DNA of 64,000 nt from Aricia agestis. Lineage: Eukaryota; Arthropoda; Insecta; Lepidoptera; Lycaenidae. How positions within the stretch are numbered: the stretch's first letter is position 1; the number at the start of each line of letters is the position of its first letter. Below, piece by piece: positions 42,213 through 51,425 of the stretch. The DNA lies in assembly GCF_905147365.1 (NCBI RefSeq), contig NC_056427.1, positions 5,001-69,000 on the forward strand, written 5' to 3'. The notes below the pieces were generated by a model, which searched no databases, was not told the DNA's origin, and worked only from the letters and a program-made list of their open reading frames with translations. The translations under genes were made by a program, and so were the position numbers.

Positions 42213-44409
42213 CCTCAGGCGACGCCACTCCCCTGGGGGTGTTGGGGAGTTTACCACGAACGGGTGGGGGGTTACAAGACCTACCCCCCATCACGTGTTC
42301 CGCTGGGCGGCCTGCATCCGAGCAGACCGCACATTTGAGTTTGGTCACCTGACATCCTGATGCGTTATGCCCAGGCTGACCGCAGCGATAGCATAAGTTG
42401 CTACGGTCTTTCATCGAGGGGGGGCATAACGCAGCGAAATGACCCAACCCCAAGCACCGGAAGCAATGCTTGGGGCATGCATTGACAAGGTGGAGCGTAA
42501 CTTTGCTCCACCCTACAGCAATGCTGCCCAGTGACACCAATTTTTTAGCAGCCGTCACTGGGCAGCTCATTCGAGCAAAGCCAGTGCCAACTAACCCCCG
42601 CTGAATTTCTCCCACCCAAATTTGAGCGGGGGAACAACCACCTTCTCTGGCGACCGCAGACTTTACCGATTCTGCGGTCGCAGCATCTGAGAGGCCCGTG
42701 ATTTTGAAATCAGCACATTTCACGGGCCTTGAAACATCTACCTCGCCAGCAAGTACCTCCGACAGGCGAGCCGCCAAGGTATCCGCCTTATCATGACTGG
42801 TGGAGCCAGGGATCTCAATGACCCTGGCTCCCGTAGCCGCCTGCCTAATGCGAAGGGGTCCAATCCCAAGGTCATCCAGGTTGATTGACAGCTCCGCCTT
42901 CTGCAAGACGGAGCTGTATGTCACACCGCTGCTGACCGCTTCCGGCTTCAGCTTTACTACTACGGCTGTGGAGCGCGGCATCACGACCTTGGGCTTCTTC
43001 ACTGCCGGTTTTACAGGCTCAGGTGCCTTCTTCTTGGGCGCTTTTCGGCGCACCACCTCAGTCCACCCTGCCGCAGGCTGCTCCGATGCCGTAGCGGTTG
43101 TTGTGGGTGCCTCTTTCGAGGCACTCGCTGCAGCAACGGCGCTCTCCGACGAAGAAGAAGGGCCAGCGTCCATTGGTTCTCCGGAATTCGATTTCTTCGA
43201 CCCCTTAGCCTTACTCTTTTTGGGCTTAGCTGGAGCAGGGGCCGAACGAACCTCTGGGCGCACAGGAAGCGCCGGAAAATCCTCCCGAACCACACGGCGA
43301 GTCACGTTTGACGGCATCACCGGTGAGGCATCGCGGGCCTGTGAGGCAACTGGTGCCAGACTGACCTCCCTCTTTTCTTGGGCTTGGGCCGCCCTCTTTT
43401 TATCTGCAGCCAGGGGCGGGCGAATGGGAGCCAGAGGAGGCAAGCGCTCCTCTAGACCCGCCAGACGCCTGTCAACTAAACTGCCCACCAGTCGGGCAAT
43501 ATTCCTCTCCAAAATGCCCAGCTGTTCGCTGGACATCGGAGAACTCTTCGCCTTTACTGCTTCGGTACGGCTCTCCTCAAACTCGCGCTTGTAAGCGCGT
43601 ACTTCCTCGCGGAGATTCGCCAGTTCTCGTTGGAGCCGATTATTATCGGCTTTGAGACGGCGAGTCTCCTCTGCTTCGGTACGCGCCCCAAGCGCGTCTA
43701 AAACAACCCTCAAAGTGGAGGTAGCCCGCTTAATTTTGTTGGCGTAGCCACCTTTGAGGTTGGTGGACTTGTTGGCAATGGCAAGAATCTCTTGGAGATT
43801 ACTCTCACCAGCACGCAACAAGTCCTCCGGTCCCATTACCTCTACATCAAGGTCCAGAGGGCCTGGCGGTGTGGGATTGTCCAACACCGTCACCTCCTTT
43901 CTAAAAGACCTCTTCTCTAAAGAGGCAATAAAGTCTGCCTCCTTAGCCTCCTTGGTTCTTTCTCGGAGTTCTTGACGAGCAGCAGATAATCTGCTCGTCG
44001 AACCCCGAGTCTTCCCTCGTTTGGCCGTCTGGGCCTTGACGGTCCTGTCAGACCCTACACCAATCTCCTCCGTGTCGGAGCCTGAAAGCTCCGAGAAAAG
44101 TCGCTTACTCGCAACGATCTCCGACTCCGACATGGACGGTATTGACTCCGTCCCCAAAAGCTCCTCGACAGATATGCCCGCTCGGGCAGAACCCCTCTGA
44201 GGACCACAACTCCTTTTCCCCCTAACCTGTTTCTCCTTCTCACAACTCCCCCCCTCATTCCTAACTTCCTCCAAAATATTATCTTCCCCAGACCTTTCAT
44301 CGCCGTAAAAGGCTAGGAATTCCTCATCAGAGGACCTGTTCCCCCCCCCATGAGATCCCCCCCCTTCATCTTCTACTCCCCCCTGTCTACTTCCACCTCT
44401 TGAAGACAT
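42196..44409 (-). CDS. ORF1 (Gag-like) protein of M9
   Basis: 737 aa, intact. Glycine/serine/acidic N-terminus, a coiled coil (~220-300, e.g. RRLKADNNRLQRELANLR), a basic serine-rich linker, a middle domain like that of the other R1-clade ORF1 proteins, and zinc knuckles from C649 (CFRCLGLGHFAALC, CYRCGQPGHNASGC, CAVC). Unlike M1-M8 and M10 it has no RGRGRPP AT-hook or TTGQYVG block. Stop codon TAA overlaps the ORF2 ATG. Predicted RNA-binding partner of the ORF2 polymerase. Confidence 0.87.
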   Translation of the reverse strand: MSSRGGSRQGGVEDEGGGSHGGGNRSSDEEFLAFYGDERSGEDNILEEVRNEGGSCEKEKQVRGKRSCGPQRGSARAGISVEELLGTESIPSMSESEIVASKRLFSELSGSDTEEIGVGSDRTVKAQTAKRGKTRGSTSRLSAARQELRERTKEAKEADFIASLEKRSFRKEVTVLDNPTPPGPLDLDVEVMGPEDLLRAGESNLQEILAIANKSTNLKGGYANKIKRATSTLRVVLDALGARTEAEETRRLKADNNRLQRELANLREEVRAYKREFEESRTEAVKAKSSPMSSEQLGILERNIARLVGSLVDRRLAGLEERLPPLAPIRPPLAADKKRAAQAQEKREVSLAPVASQARDASPVMPSNVTRRVVREDFPALPVRPEVRSAPAPAKPKKSKAKGSKKSNSGEPMDAGPSSSSESAVAAASASKEAPTTTATASEQPAAGWTEVVRRKAPKKKAPEPVKPAVKKPKVVMPRSTAVVVKLKPEAVSSGVTYSSVLQKAELSINLDDLGIGPLRIRQAATGARVIEIPGSTSHDKADTLAARLSEVLAGEVDVSRPVKCADFKITGLSDAATAESVKSAVAREGGCSPAQIWVGEIQRGLVGTGFARMSCPVTAAKKLVSLGSIAVGWSKVTLHLVNACPKHCFRCLGLGHFAALCPPSMKDRSNLCYRCGQPGHNASGCQVTKLKCAVCSDAGRPAEHVMGGRSCNPPPVRGKLPNTPRGVASPEAQMSE

Positions 44410-44805
44410 ATCCCACCAATTATCCGCCCAAAATACTCAGACGGATAACGATATGGAATATTGCCAGGTACAAGAAACCTTAAAACTATGCAAAAACCAA
44501 ATAAAATCCAACACCAAAATTAACAAAATAACACCAAATAAAAGAGTACAACTAAAACTAATTTTTAAAACTACTTCCACCCCAATTAGAGGTCACCCTC
44601 GCAAAAGAACACCGGGACAAACTCGTCGACCGGTGAAATTTTACTTGGACGACCTACTAATAAAACACCAGAACACAAAAAGTCGAATTTCTCAAAAACC
44701 ACGGGGGTTTTTGAGACGAGACAAGCACCAAAAAATTCGTCACCGTTAGGCGCATCGATTGACACCCTGAACTTAAATATCCGATAAGAAGCATAGGCTC
44801 CGCCC
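44410..44805 (-). other. 5' UTR of M9
   Basis: 396 nt, AT-rich compared with the coding part, no credible ORF. Starts GGGCGGAGCCTATGCTTC next to the telomeric repeat. Probably holds the internal promoter, but I see no defined motif. Confidence 0.6.
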
Positions 44806-44839
44806 AACCTAACCTAACCTAACCTAACCTAACCTAACC
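44806..44839. repeat. Telomeric repeat spacer, 34 nt
   Basis: Separates the 5' ends of minus-strand M9 and plus-strand P3, which point away from each other. 5n+4 nt. Confidence 0.95.
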
Positions 44840-44959
44840 AAGTGCATTAACTGCACGAAGGCGAAGAGAGGCAACGAGGAGCACAGCGCCTTCGATAGAG
44901 AGTGCTTGGAAAGAAAGAGGTGGGATGCTCTGGCCAGATCGGCGGTAGCGTACTGCTAA
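44840..44959 (+). pseudogene. C-terminal fragment of P3 ORF1
   Basis: 39 codons plus TAA, open into the telomeric junction. Reads KCINC..., then a HSAFDRECLERKRWDALARS block. This aligns with the third zinc cluster and tail of the P1 ORF1 (CCINC...HHAFSMEC) and P2 ORF1 (CCINC...HNAFSMEC). The rest was lost by 5' truncation at insertion. Confidence 0.8.
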
Positions 44960-45038
44960 GGTTGTCCCCGGTGAGTACTTCCAGTACCGAATTCTGCAGG
45001 CCAACCTCCAGCGGAGCCAAATCGCCACAAGGGAGCTA

Positions 45039-48000
45039 ATGCTCGAAGCCACCAAGCGTAAGGCCTGCGTGGCGCTGCTGCAGGAGCCCTACATAGGTGG
45101 GGCCCGGAGTATGAGGACACACAACGGAGTGAGGGTCTACCAGAGCGATGGGGAAGGGGGCGGTGTTGTCAAGGCGTGTGTTGCAGTATTCGACGACACG
45201 TTGGATGTCGAACTGCACACGCGCCTCAGCAACAACAACATTGTTGTGGCCACCCTCCGAACCAAAGCCTGGGAGATGGTTGTTGTGTCCTTCTACTTCG
45301 AGCCCGACAAGCCTGTGGGGCCCTATCTGGACCATCTTATGCGGATAGGAAGAGAGTTGGGATCCGATAAGATGGTCTTGGGAGGCGACGCCAACGCAAA
45401 GAGCCCGTGGTGGGGTGGCGATGTGGAAGACCCGCGAGGAAGAGAAGTGTCTGCTGTACTGGAAGCAATGAGCTTACACATACTCAACACCGGAGACATA
45501 CCCACGTACGACACCGTCAGAGGGGGTAAAAGGTACACTAGCTTCGTGGATGTGACAGCATGCTCCGACGATCTGCTGGACCGAGTGGGCGACTGGAAGG
45601 TGGAGGAGGGTCTGACGAGCTCGGACCACAACGGCATCTCCTTCGGCATCACACAACATAAATCCACAGGCACGAACATAATACGTACCACACGCATCTT
45701 TAACACTCATAAGGCAAACTGGACTCAGTTTCGTGAGAAACTGACCCAGCTGATGTCAGACAGACAATTGACTGTACAAGCGATAGACTCAATACAAAGC
45801 ACACAACAAATAGATGACGCAATAGACAGTTACACAGAAGCCATAACACAGACATGCAGAGACACTATGCCGACCAAAAAGCACACACAGAAATTCACCT
45901 TGTCGTGGTGGAATGATGAACTCGCGCAGATGAAGAAGGAGGTCGCCACGAGGAAACGCAGGATCCGAAACGCAGCGCCTGATCGCAGAAACCGCGTGGT
46001 TGGGTTGTACCTGGAAGCGAAAGAGAAGTATGAGAGTGCAGTGAAAGAGGCTCAAGTAGCGAGCTGGAAGGAGTTTTGCCGAAAGCAGGATAGGGAGGGG
46101 GTCTGGGAGGGCATCTACAGAGTGCTGAACAGAGTTGGAGGGAGGGAGGAGGATCTGCCCCTGACAAGGGGTAGTGAGACCCTCGACGCCCGAAGCTCCG
46201 CAGAACTGTTGGCGGAGACCTTCTACCCCGCGGACCTGGAAAATGATGAAAGCGAGGAACATCGACGGATGCGCCGGCGTGCGGAGTCTTTAGACTCCGA
46301 GCCGCCGACGGGTCCGGACGACCCCCCTTTCATCATGGAGGAGTTGAAGAGAGCCGTAAGGTCCTTCAACCCTAAAAAGGCCCCCGGGGCGGATGGTCTC
46401 ACGTCCGACATCTGCCAGCACGCTGTAGATTGTAACCCGGAATGGTTCCTTGCCCTGCTGAATAAGTGCCTTACTGTCGGCTACTTTCCAGAAAAATGGA
46501 AGCAGGCGACAGTGGTGGTGCTGAGAAAGCCGGGCAAGGAGTCATACCGGATACCAAAGGCCTATCGACCGATCGGCCTCCTTCCCGTTCTCGGCAAAAT
46601 CTTCGAAAAGATGCTGGTCGCCCGACTTAGGTTTTACCTGTTGCCCAAAATAAGCCCCAACCAGTATGGCTTCATGCCCCAAAGGAGCACCGAGGACGCC
46701 CTCTATAGGTTGGTGAACCACATCAGAAAGCTGAGGGAGGAGAAGAAAATTTCTGTTGTGGTATCACTGGACATAGAGGGGGCCTTCGATAGTGCTTGGT
46801 GGCCGGCCATAAAGGTTCGGTTGGCTGAAGTTGGGTGTCCGGGGAACCTGAGGCGAGTGTTCAGTAGCTACTTGAACGGCAGAAGAGTGAATGTGAGGTA
46901 TGCCGGAGTGGAAGTTGGCAGGGGGACCGACAAGGGGTGCGTACAGGGGTCCATCGGTGGACCGATCCTGTGGAACCTCTTGTTGGACCCCTTGCTAACT
47001 TTGTTAGAGGAGATGGATGTCTTCAACCAAGCGTTCGCAGATGATATAGTGCTGGTATTTGAAGGGAAAACGGCCCTGGAAATCGAGCTTAAAGCAAACA
47101 AAATATTAGAGGAAATTAGGAAATGGGGGGAGTCGAACAAGCTAAAATTTGCCCCCCATAAAACTTGTGCGCTTCTGTCAACAAGGAAATTAAAATTTGA
47201 CGTTCCACGACTAGCTATGGGGGGTGTCGACTTAAAATATTATGACAATATAAAAATACTAGGTTTAACGATTGACAGCGGCCTGACATTTAATACCCAC
47301 GTCACTGAGGTATGTAAAAAAGCAATATCACGCTACAAGCAGCTCGCCAAAGCTGCTAGAGTAGGATGGGGGCTTAACCCCCAGATAGTTAGAACCATAT
47401 ATATGGCCGTAATAGAGCCGACTATTATGTATGCAGCAGCAGCGTGGGCACCCACCGCGGAAAAGATGGGGGTCCAAAAAAGGCTCAACTCCGTCCAACG
47501 GGGTTTTGCCCAGAAGATCTGTAGAGCATATCGAACCGTCTCCTTGAACTCTGCAATGCTGTTGGCTGGGATACTCCCTCTTGACCTCAGGATACTCGAA
47601 GCATCGAGGCTCTATGAGGCCAAGAAGGGAGTACCACACCCGGTACTAAGAGACAGGGAGGTGGAGCGAATGGCTCCTGCGATTGAGGACCCACATCCGG
47701 CAGAGCAGGTAGAGCTGATGTTCGGATTGGTAGATGAGGACTCATATGCTGACGTGGTTAACAGCCACGTCCATAGGATTTATACGGACGGCAGCAGGAT
47801 TGAGGGTCGAGTCGGAGCCGCACTTTCCGTATGGAAGGGTGAGGCCGAGACGAAGGCCGTCAAGCTTGCATTGCCGCCGTATTGCACCGTCTACCAAGCC
47901 GAACTTCTAGCGCTCCAAAGAGCTGTAAACATAGCCTGCAAGAGCGGAATGGCAAAGGTCGGTATCCTTAGCGATTCCAGATCGGCACTCCAGGCAGTCA

Positions 48001-48641
48001 CTCTTAGTTCCCCTCATCCCCTGGCGGTGCAAACGAGGGCGGCCCTCCGAAAAGCTGCATTGCAGAGGCGGGAGGTCTCCTTGTTTTGGATTAAGGCGCA
48101 CGCAGGATTGAGAGGGAATGAGAGAGTAGACGAGTTAGCCAAGGAGGCCGCTCTGGGCTCGAAGAGGAAACCCGACTACGATCTGTGTCCTGTTTCATTC
48201 GTCAAGCGTATCTTAAGAGAGGATACGGTTGAGGAATGGGACAGGAGATACGAAGTGGGAGGGACGGCCGGAGTCACTAAGCTCTTTTTCCCAAGCGCTG
48301 CTGCTGCACACAAAATAGTCAAGAAAATAGACATTACACATCACACAACACAGATACTGACTGGCCACGGCGGGTTCGCCTTCTACTTGCACAGATTCAA
48401 GTTGAAGGAGGATCCGTCGTGTTCGTGTCAGCCCGGAGTTGAGGAGACGGTTCCTCACCTGTTACTCGAGTGCCCAATTTTTGCAAGCAATAGATACGAT
48501 ATTGAGCAGAAATTGGGCACATCGATGACGGGTGAGAACCTGCCTTCTATCCTGGGGGGAAAGAAGAGGGAGATATTCCTCGGTTTTTGTAAATATATTG
48601 TTGAATACGTAAATAAGACAAACTGTGATAAATTAGTGTGA
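45039..48641 (+). CDS. ORF2: endonuclease-reverse transcriptase-RNase H
   Basis: 1200 aa from the first ATG, intact. APE endonuclease: LLQEPY near the start, GDANAKS (D117), SSDHNG (D196, H197). RT: FNPKKAPGADGLT, YRPIGLLPVLGKIFEKML, QYGFMPQRST, SLDIEGAFDSAWW, GCVQGSIGGP, FADD (666-669), HKTCALL. RNase H: IYTDGS (D917), ELLALQ, LSDSRSA, IKAHAGLRGNERVDELAK. The C-terminus has a CSC...HLLLEC zinc-type motif. The frame is open upstream of the ATG into the end of ORF1. That stretch encodes ILQANLQRS, the usual first endonuclease strand with its conserved Asn, so translation probably begins upstream, for example by frameshifting. It nicks telomeric DNA and reverse transcribes RNA (family knowledge). 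P1 and P2 may depend on such an enzyme. Confidence 0.92.
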   Translation: MLEATKRKACVALLQEPYIGGARSMRTHNGVRVYQSDGEGGGVVKACVAVFDDTLDVELHTRLSNNNIVVATLRTKAWEMVVVSFYFEPDKPVGPYLDHLMRIGRELGSDKMVLGGDANAKSPWWGGDVEDPRGREVSAVLEAMSLHILNTGDIPTYDTVRGGKRYTSFVDVTACSDDLLDRVGDWKVEEGLTSSDHNGISFGITQHKSTGTNIIRTTRIFNTHKANWTQFREKLTQLMSDRQLTVQAIDSIQSTQQIDDAIDSYTEAITQTCRDTMPTKKHTQKFTLSWWNDELAQMKKEVATRKRRIRNAAPDRRNRVVGLYLEAKEKYESAVKEAQVASWKEFCRKQDREGVWEGIYRVLNRVGGREEDLPLTRGSETLDARSSAELLAETFYPADLENDESEEHRRMRRRAESLDSEPPTGPDDPPFIMEELKRAVRSFNPKKAPGADGLTSDICQHAVDCNPEWFLALLNKCLTVGYFPEKWKQATVVVLRKPGKESYRIPKAYRPIGLLPVLGKIFEKMLVARLRFYLLPKISPNQYGFMPQRSTEDALYRLVNHIRKLREEKKISVVVSLDIEGAFDSAWWPAIKVRLAEVGCPGNLRRVFSSYLNGRRVNVRYAGVEVGRGTDKGCVQGSIGGPILWNLLLDPLLTLLEEMDVFNQAFADDIVLVFEGKTALEIELKANKILEEIRKWGESNKLKFAPHKTCALLSTRKLKFDVPRLAMGGVDLKYYDNIKILGLTIDSGLTFNTHVTEVCKKAISRYKQLAKAARVGWGLNPQIVRTIYMAVIEPTIMYAAAAWAPTAEKMGVQKRLNSVQRGFAQKICRAYRTVSLNSAMLLAGILPLDLRILEASRLYEAKKGVPHPVLRDREVERMAPAIEDPHPAEQVELMFGLVDEDSYADVVNSHVHRIYTDGSRIEGRVGAALSVWKGEAETKAVKLALPPYCTVYQAELLALQRAVNIACKSGMAKVGILSDSRSALQAVTLSSPHPLAVQTRAALRKAALQRREVSLFWIKAHAGLRGNERVDELAKEAALGSKRKPDYDLCPVSFVKRILREDTVEEWDRRYEVGGTAGVTKLFFPSAAAAHKIVKKIDITHHTTQILTGHGGFAFYLHRFKLKEDPSCSCQPGVEETVPHLLLECPIFASNRYDIEQKLGTSMTGENLPSILGGKKREIFLGFCKYIVEYVNKTNCDKLV

Positions 48642-49171
48642 TGATAGTTGTAGGTTCTTTACTGTTAGGTTTTTACTGTGATATTAGGGTTAGATTGAAT
48701 GTTTGTGCCGTAGTTTTATCATTTATTGTTGACATTATTGGGCTTCATTTTATTGGATTTTATTTGAGTTTTATTAATTTTATTGTATACCGTCCGAAAT
48801 TTAGTAAATTTATTGATTTTATTGTATTAACTATTATTGCTTTTATTTTTAATTGTATTGCTTATTATTCTGTGTCAAAAACTTCGAAATGTATATTAAA
48901 CTGACATGTACTAGAAGTACTTCACTGTATACAAATGACAAAATTACTAATGTAATGAAAATTTATAACCATAGTGTACTAGATAAAAGATGAAAACAAA
49001 GTTTGTAAGAAATCAATTAAAAAAAAAGAAATGAAAATTAATGTATTAGTATAAGAGCATTACTTAAAAAGAAAAGAAAAAGATGAAAAGAGCCAAAAAA
49101 CAAAAAGAAAGCAAAAAACAAGCCCTGATATTGTTAGGGGAATGGCATAAGAAAAAGAAAAAAAAAGAAAA
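48642..49171 (+). other. 3' UTR of P3
   Basis: T-rich then A-rich non-coding sequence. A short hydrophobic frame (48641-48904) overlaps the ORF2 stop as TGATG, but T-rich DNA often gives such frames. Ends in an impure A tract next to CCTAACC. Confidence 0.65.
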
Positions 49172-49258
49172 CCTAACCTAACCTAACCTAACCTAACCTA
49201 ACCTAACCTAACCTAACCTAACCTAACCTAACCTAACCTAACCTAACCTAACCTAACC
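49172..49258. repeat. Telomeric repeat spacer, 87 nt
   Basis: Between plus-strand P3 and P4, 5n+2 nt. Confidence 0.96.
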
Positions 49259-49923
49259 GGGACCATTCCACTATCAAAAAACTGGTCTCGGCCACAGCTC
49301 CATGATGGCATATAAAACTGATAAAATACCGGACTGACAACAAACAATCAAGAAGATGACATCAGCCACCAACAGGTGGCCCACGAATAAGCCCCCACCA
49401 CCAACAGGGGGCAGAGGACATCAGCCACCAACAGGTGGCCAACACAATGAATAGACCCCTCACCCAGCGAGCGGGACTGGCATGGACCAACACCTTTAAC
49501 ATCCCAGAAACTCCACCCAGCTTTGGTGACCCCTCAACACCCGAGCCAATGCCAAAACACCGAAAGGCAAAGGGTGGAGACAAATCGTGAGGAAAGTGGA
49601 AAATGCCGGACTTACCCACTGGGCTCCAACTGAGGTCCAAAGATAAATAAAATAATCAAGAAGATGACATCACCCCGGAAGATCAAGACTTCGAGGACAT
49701 CCCAGTCAAGAAGATGACTTCCGGGAAGATGACAGCAGCCACCAACCAGGTGGCCAACGTCATAAGACCCCCAAAAACACCAGAGGTCACGACACATAGA
49801 GCCCCTTCAGGGCGAATAATGTAAAAACCCGAAATGTATCCGACGCAAAACGATAGCATAAAAAGAAAATATATTAATATCAAAAGAAATTCAATCAGGG
49901 CACGGGCCATCTAGGCCTGTGGA

Positions 49924-49976
<53 letters not shown>
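49259..49976 (+). mobile_element. P4: short hairpin-rich telomeric retroelement
   Basis: 718 nt, no credible ORF, 50-nt poly(A) (49927-49976), in the same phase as the P elements. Contains four small hairpins of one design (49365-49380, 49391-49412, 49424-49439, 49738-49754), GCCACC-loop-GGTGGC or the compensated GCCCCC/GGGGGC, and repeated AAGAAGATGACATCA-type segments. A CACGGGCC/GGCCTGTG stem (about 49899-49921) precedes the poly(A). Likely a non-autonomous passenger of a plus-class LINE; origin unknown. Confidence 0.7.
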
Positions 49977-49979
<3 letters not shown>

Positions 49980-49998
49980 AACCTAACCTAACCTAACC
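49977..49998. repeat. Telomeric repeat spacer, 22 nt
   Basis: Between P4 poly(A) and the 5' (viral) end of P2, 5n+2 nt. Confidence 0.95.
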
Positions 49999-50002
49999 AG
50001 AG

Positions 50003-51409
50003 GTGTGTGTCAATCAGCAAGGAGAGCGAGCCATTATCAACATAACCAGATACTCAGAATCTCCTTATAAGGTGAGAGGGTGGTCTGTTCTTTTACAGGA
50101 ATACACATGCATTACACATTTCTTCTTTTGGGGTTCATACAGTATGACTCAGAGCCTAGCATTCTCCACCGAAAATATCTCAGACAACCCTATGCCCGGA
50201 TGTCCGGCTGACCACATTCAATATCTTCATGCTGAGGATCTACCAAAACTGTGCGAGTGGTCATGGCCTCACGAAACAAAGACCACAATTAAGGTGTGTC
50301 AAACAAAAATGGGCCTACTTGAAAACAGTCCCAGCGGATTCTACGTGGATGGGGTGAGGGCCTCATGTGGACAATATGTCTGTGCCACCGATTTGGGGAG
50401 ATACTTCATTCACACCACCAGCCTAGAGTCTCTGTCCAATAAGGAATCGACTACAGAGATAATAAATGACGCACTTTGTACCTCTGAGTACTGCATAAAC
50501 CCATCCACCATGATGCTTTACAAGGTACTGGAACCTCTGAATCCTGCAACAGGCTGGGATCGTGCCTTTCTCACAACCTCTGGAGAGACACTCATGTGGA
50601 AGAAAGCTATGTACACTGTAACACGCGCTCGGCGAGATACATCCGAAGATCAACACAAGATCATGTATCTTGAAGAAGAGACACTAAGACTGTCTAGAGA
50701 GACGAATATGTTGTGCCACATAATACAGCAGATCAAATCCTTATTCTGGATGACAACCACTTTCGCACCGATATTTTTGGCACGTCAAATATTAGGCCGT
50801 GACGACATTGTGGCGGAGTCAGATGGCCCCATACTTATGGTTTGGGGTTGCACAAAAATACCTGATTGGCGATATGTGCCTGCCCCCATCTGCTATGAAT
50901 GGCCCAAGGTAACTTATTTATTACCTGGAGACCACAATCATACAGAAAACACCCCGCTGGTTGGATACAAGGATCCCATTACCGATGAGATTATGAGGTA
51001 CAGCCCTGTTGTTCCTTGCAGACCAAGATATCTACATGAGCAAAACAACACCATGGTTCTGATAAACGGAAGCATACACTCAATCCCACATTCTTTACCA
51101 TCCATAAGTCTTTCGCCTAGTTCTAATGACAAGTCTCTATCACCACCATCCTGGTCATCCAACACCACATCCGCCTCCAATCATGCTGCTATCCCTATTA
51201 CCATTGATGATATGGGGACTTACAACCCGGAGGACGAAACTTTAGGCATGATGTTACATCATATGCATAAGCGAGACATACTTCCCTTGATGATAGGCAC
51301 AGCAACTGTGATAATATCCATGATATTCATAAGGTTTCTTTTACGATTAAGAAGTGATATCAACAAGATACAAGAGAAGCAGGAGTGTCTATTGTATGTA
51401 TTGAAATAA
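50003..51409 (+). pseudogene. Endogenous viral glycoprotein, 5'-truncated
   Basis: 468-codon frame without a signal peptide, open at its 5' end into the telomeric junction, so the N-terminus is missing; the nominal GTG start is arbitrary. Many cysteines and several N-glycosylation sequons fit an ectodomain. A hydrophobic segment (~426-447) followed by a 21-residue basic tail fits a type I membrane anchor. Its place just before a polymerase gene fits the G-L order common in Mononegavirales. The family is not assignable by eye (rhabdovirus-like or a related arthropod mononegavirus or chuvirus). No internal stop. Called a glycoprotein from context and topology rather than a recognized domain. 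Confidence 0.7.
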
Positions 51410-51424
51410 TCTTTAGAAAAACCA
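51408..51424 (+). promoter_or_regulatory. Viral gene-junction motif, copy 1
   Basis: AATCTTTAGAAAAACCA, spanning the glycoprotein stop and ending one base before the L ATG (51426). An identical copy follows L. The TTAGAAAAA core resembles mononegavirus transcription end/start signals. Confidence 0.7.
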
Positions 51425-51425
51425 G

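Larger units (their letters stand above)
40281..44805 (-). mobile_element. M9: bicistronic (ORF1+ORF2) telomeric LINE, 3' part lost
   Basis: The only minus-strand element with an endonuclease/RT ORF. Its 5' end at 44805 abuts AACCTAACC in the same phase as the other M elements. It has a ~396-nt 5' UTR, ORF1 (44409-42196) and ORF2 coupled by a TAATG stop-start. The sequence stops inside the RT domain and is replaced by the M8 5' UTR. R1-clade, TRAS/SART-like by domain content. Confidence 0.83.
44840..49171 (+). mobile_element. P3: 5'-truncated autonomous plus-strand telomeric LINE
   Basis: 4.3 kb: last 39 codons of ORF1, a complete ORF2, a ~530-nt AT-rich 3' UTR and an A-rich end, between CCTAACC on both sides. 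The ORF1 remnant matches the P1 and P2 ORF1 C-termini, so P3 is the RT-bearing relative of those gag-only elements. The 3' end has the same kind of CCCT...AGGG stem (about 49122-49140). Confidence 0.87.

Noticed and set aside
44453..44749. 98-codon plus-strand ORF in the M9 5' UTR
   Set aside because: Lysine/threonine-rich frame opposite a retroelement 5' UTR with no similarity or context to support it.
49365..49754. Regularly repeated short segments as a CRISPR array
   Set aside because: Spacing is irregular, repeats are small hairpins inside a poly(A)-tailed eukaryotic element, and there are no cas genes.
49362..49910. Minus-strand ORFs of 60-92 codons in P4
   Set aside because: They run opposite to the poly(A) orientation of the element and through its hairpin repeats.
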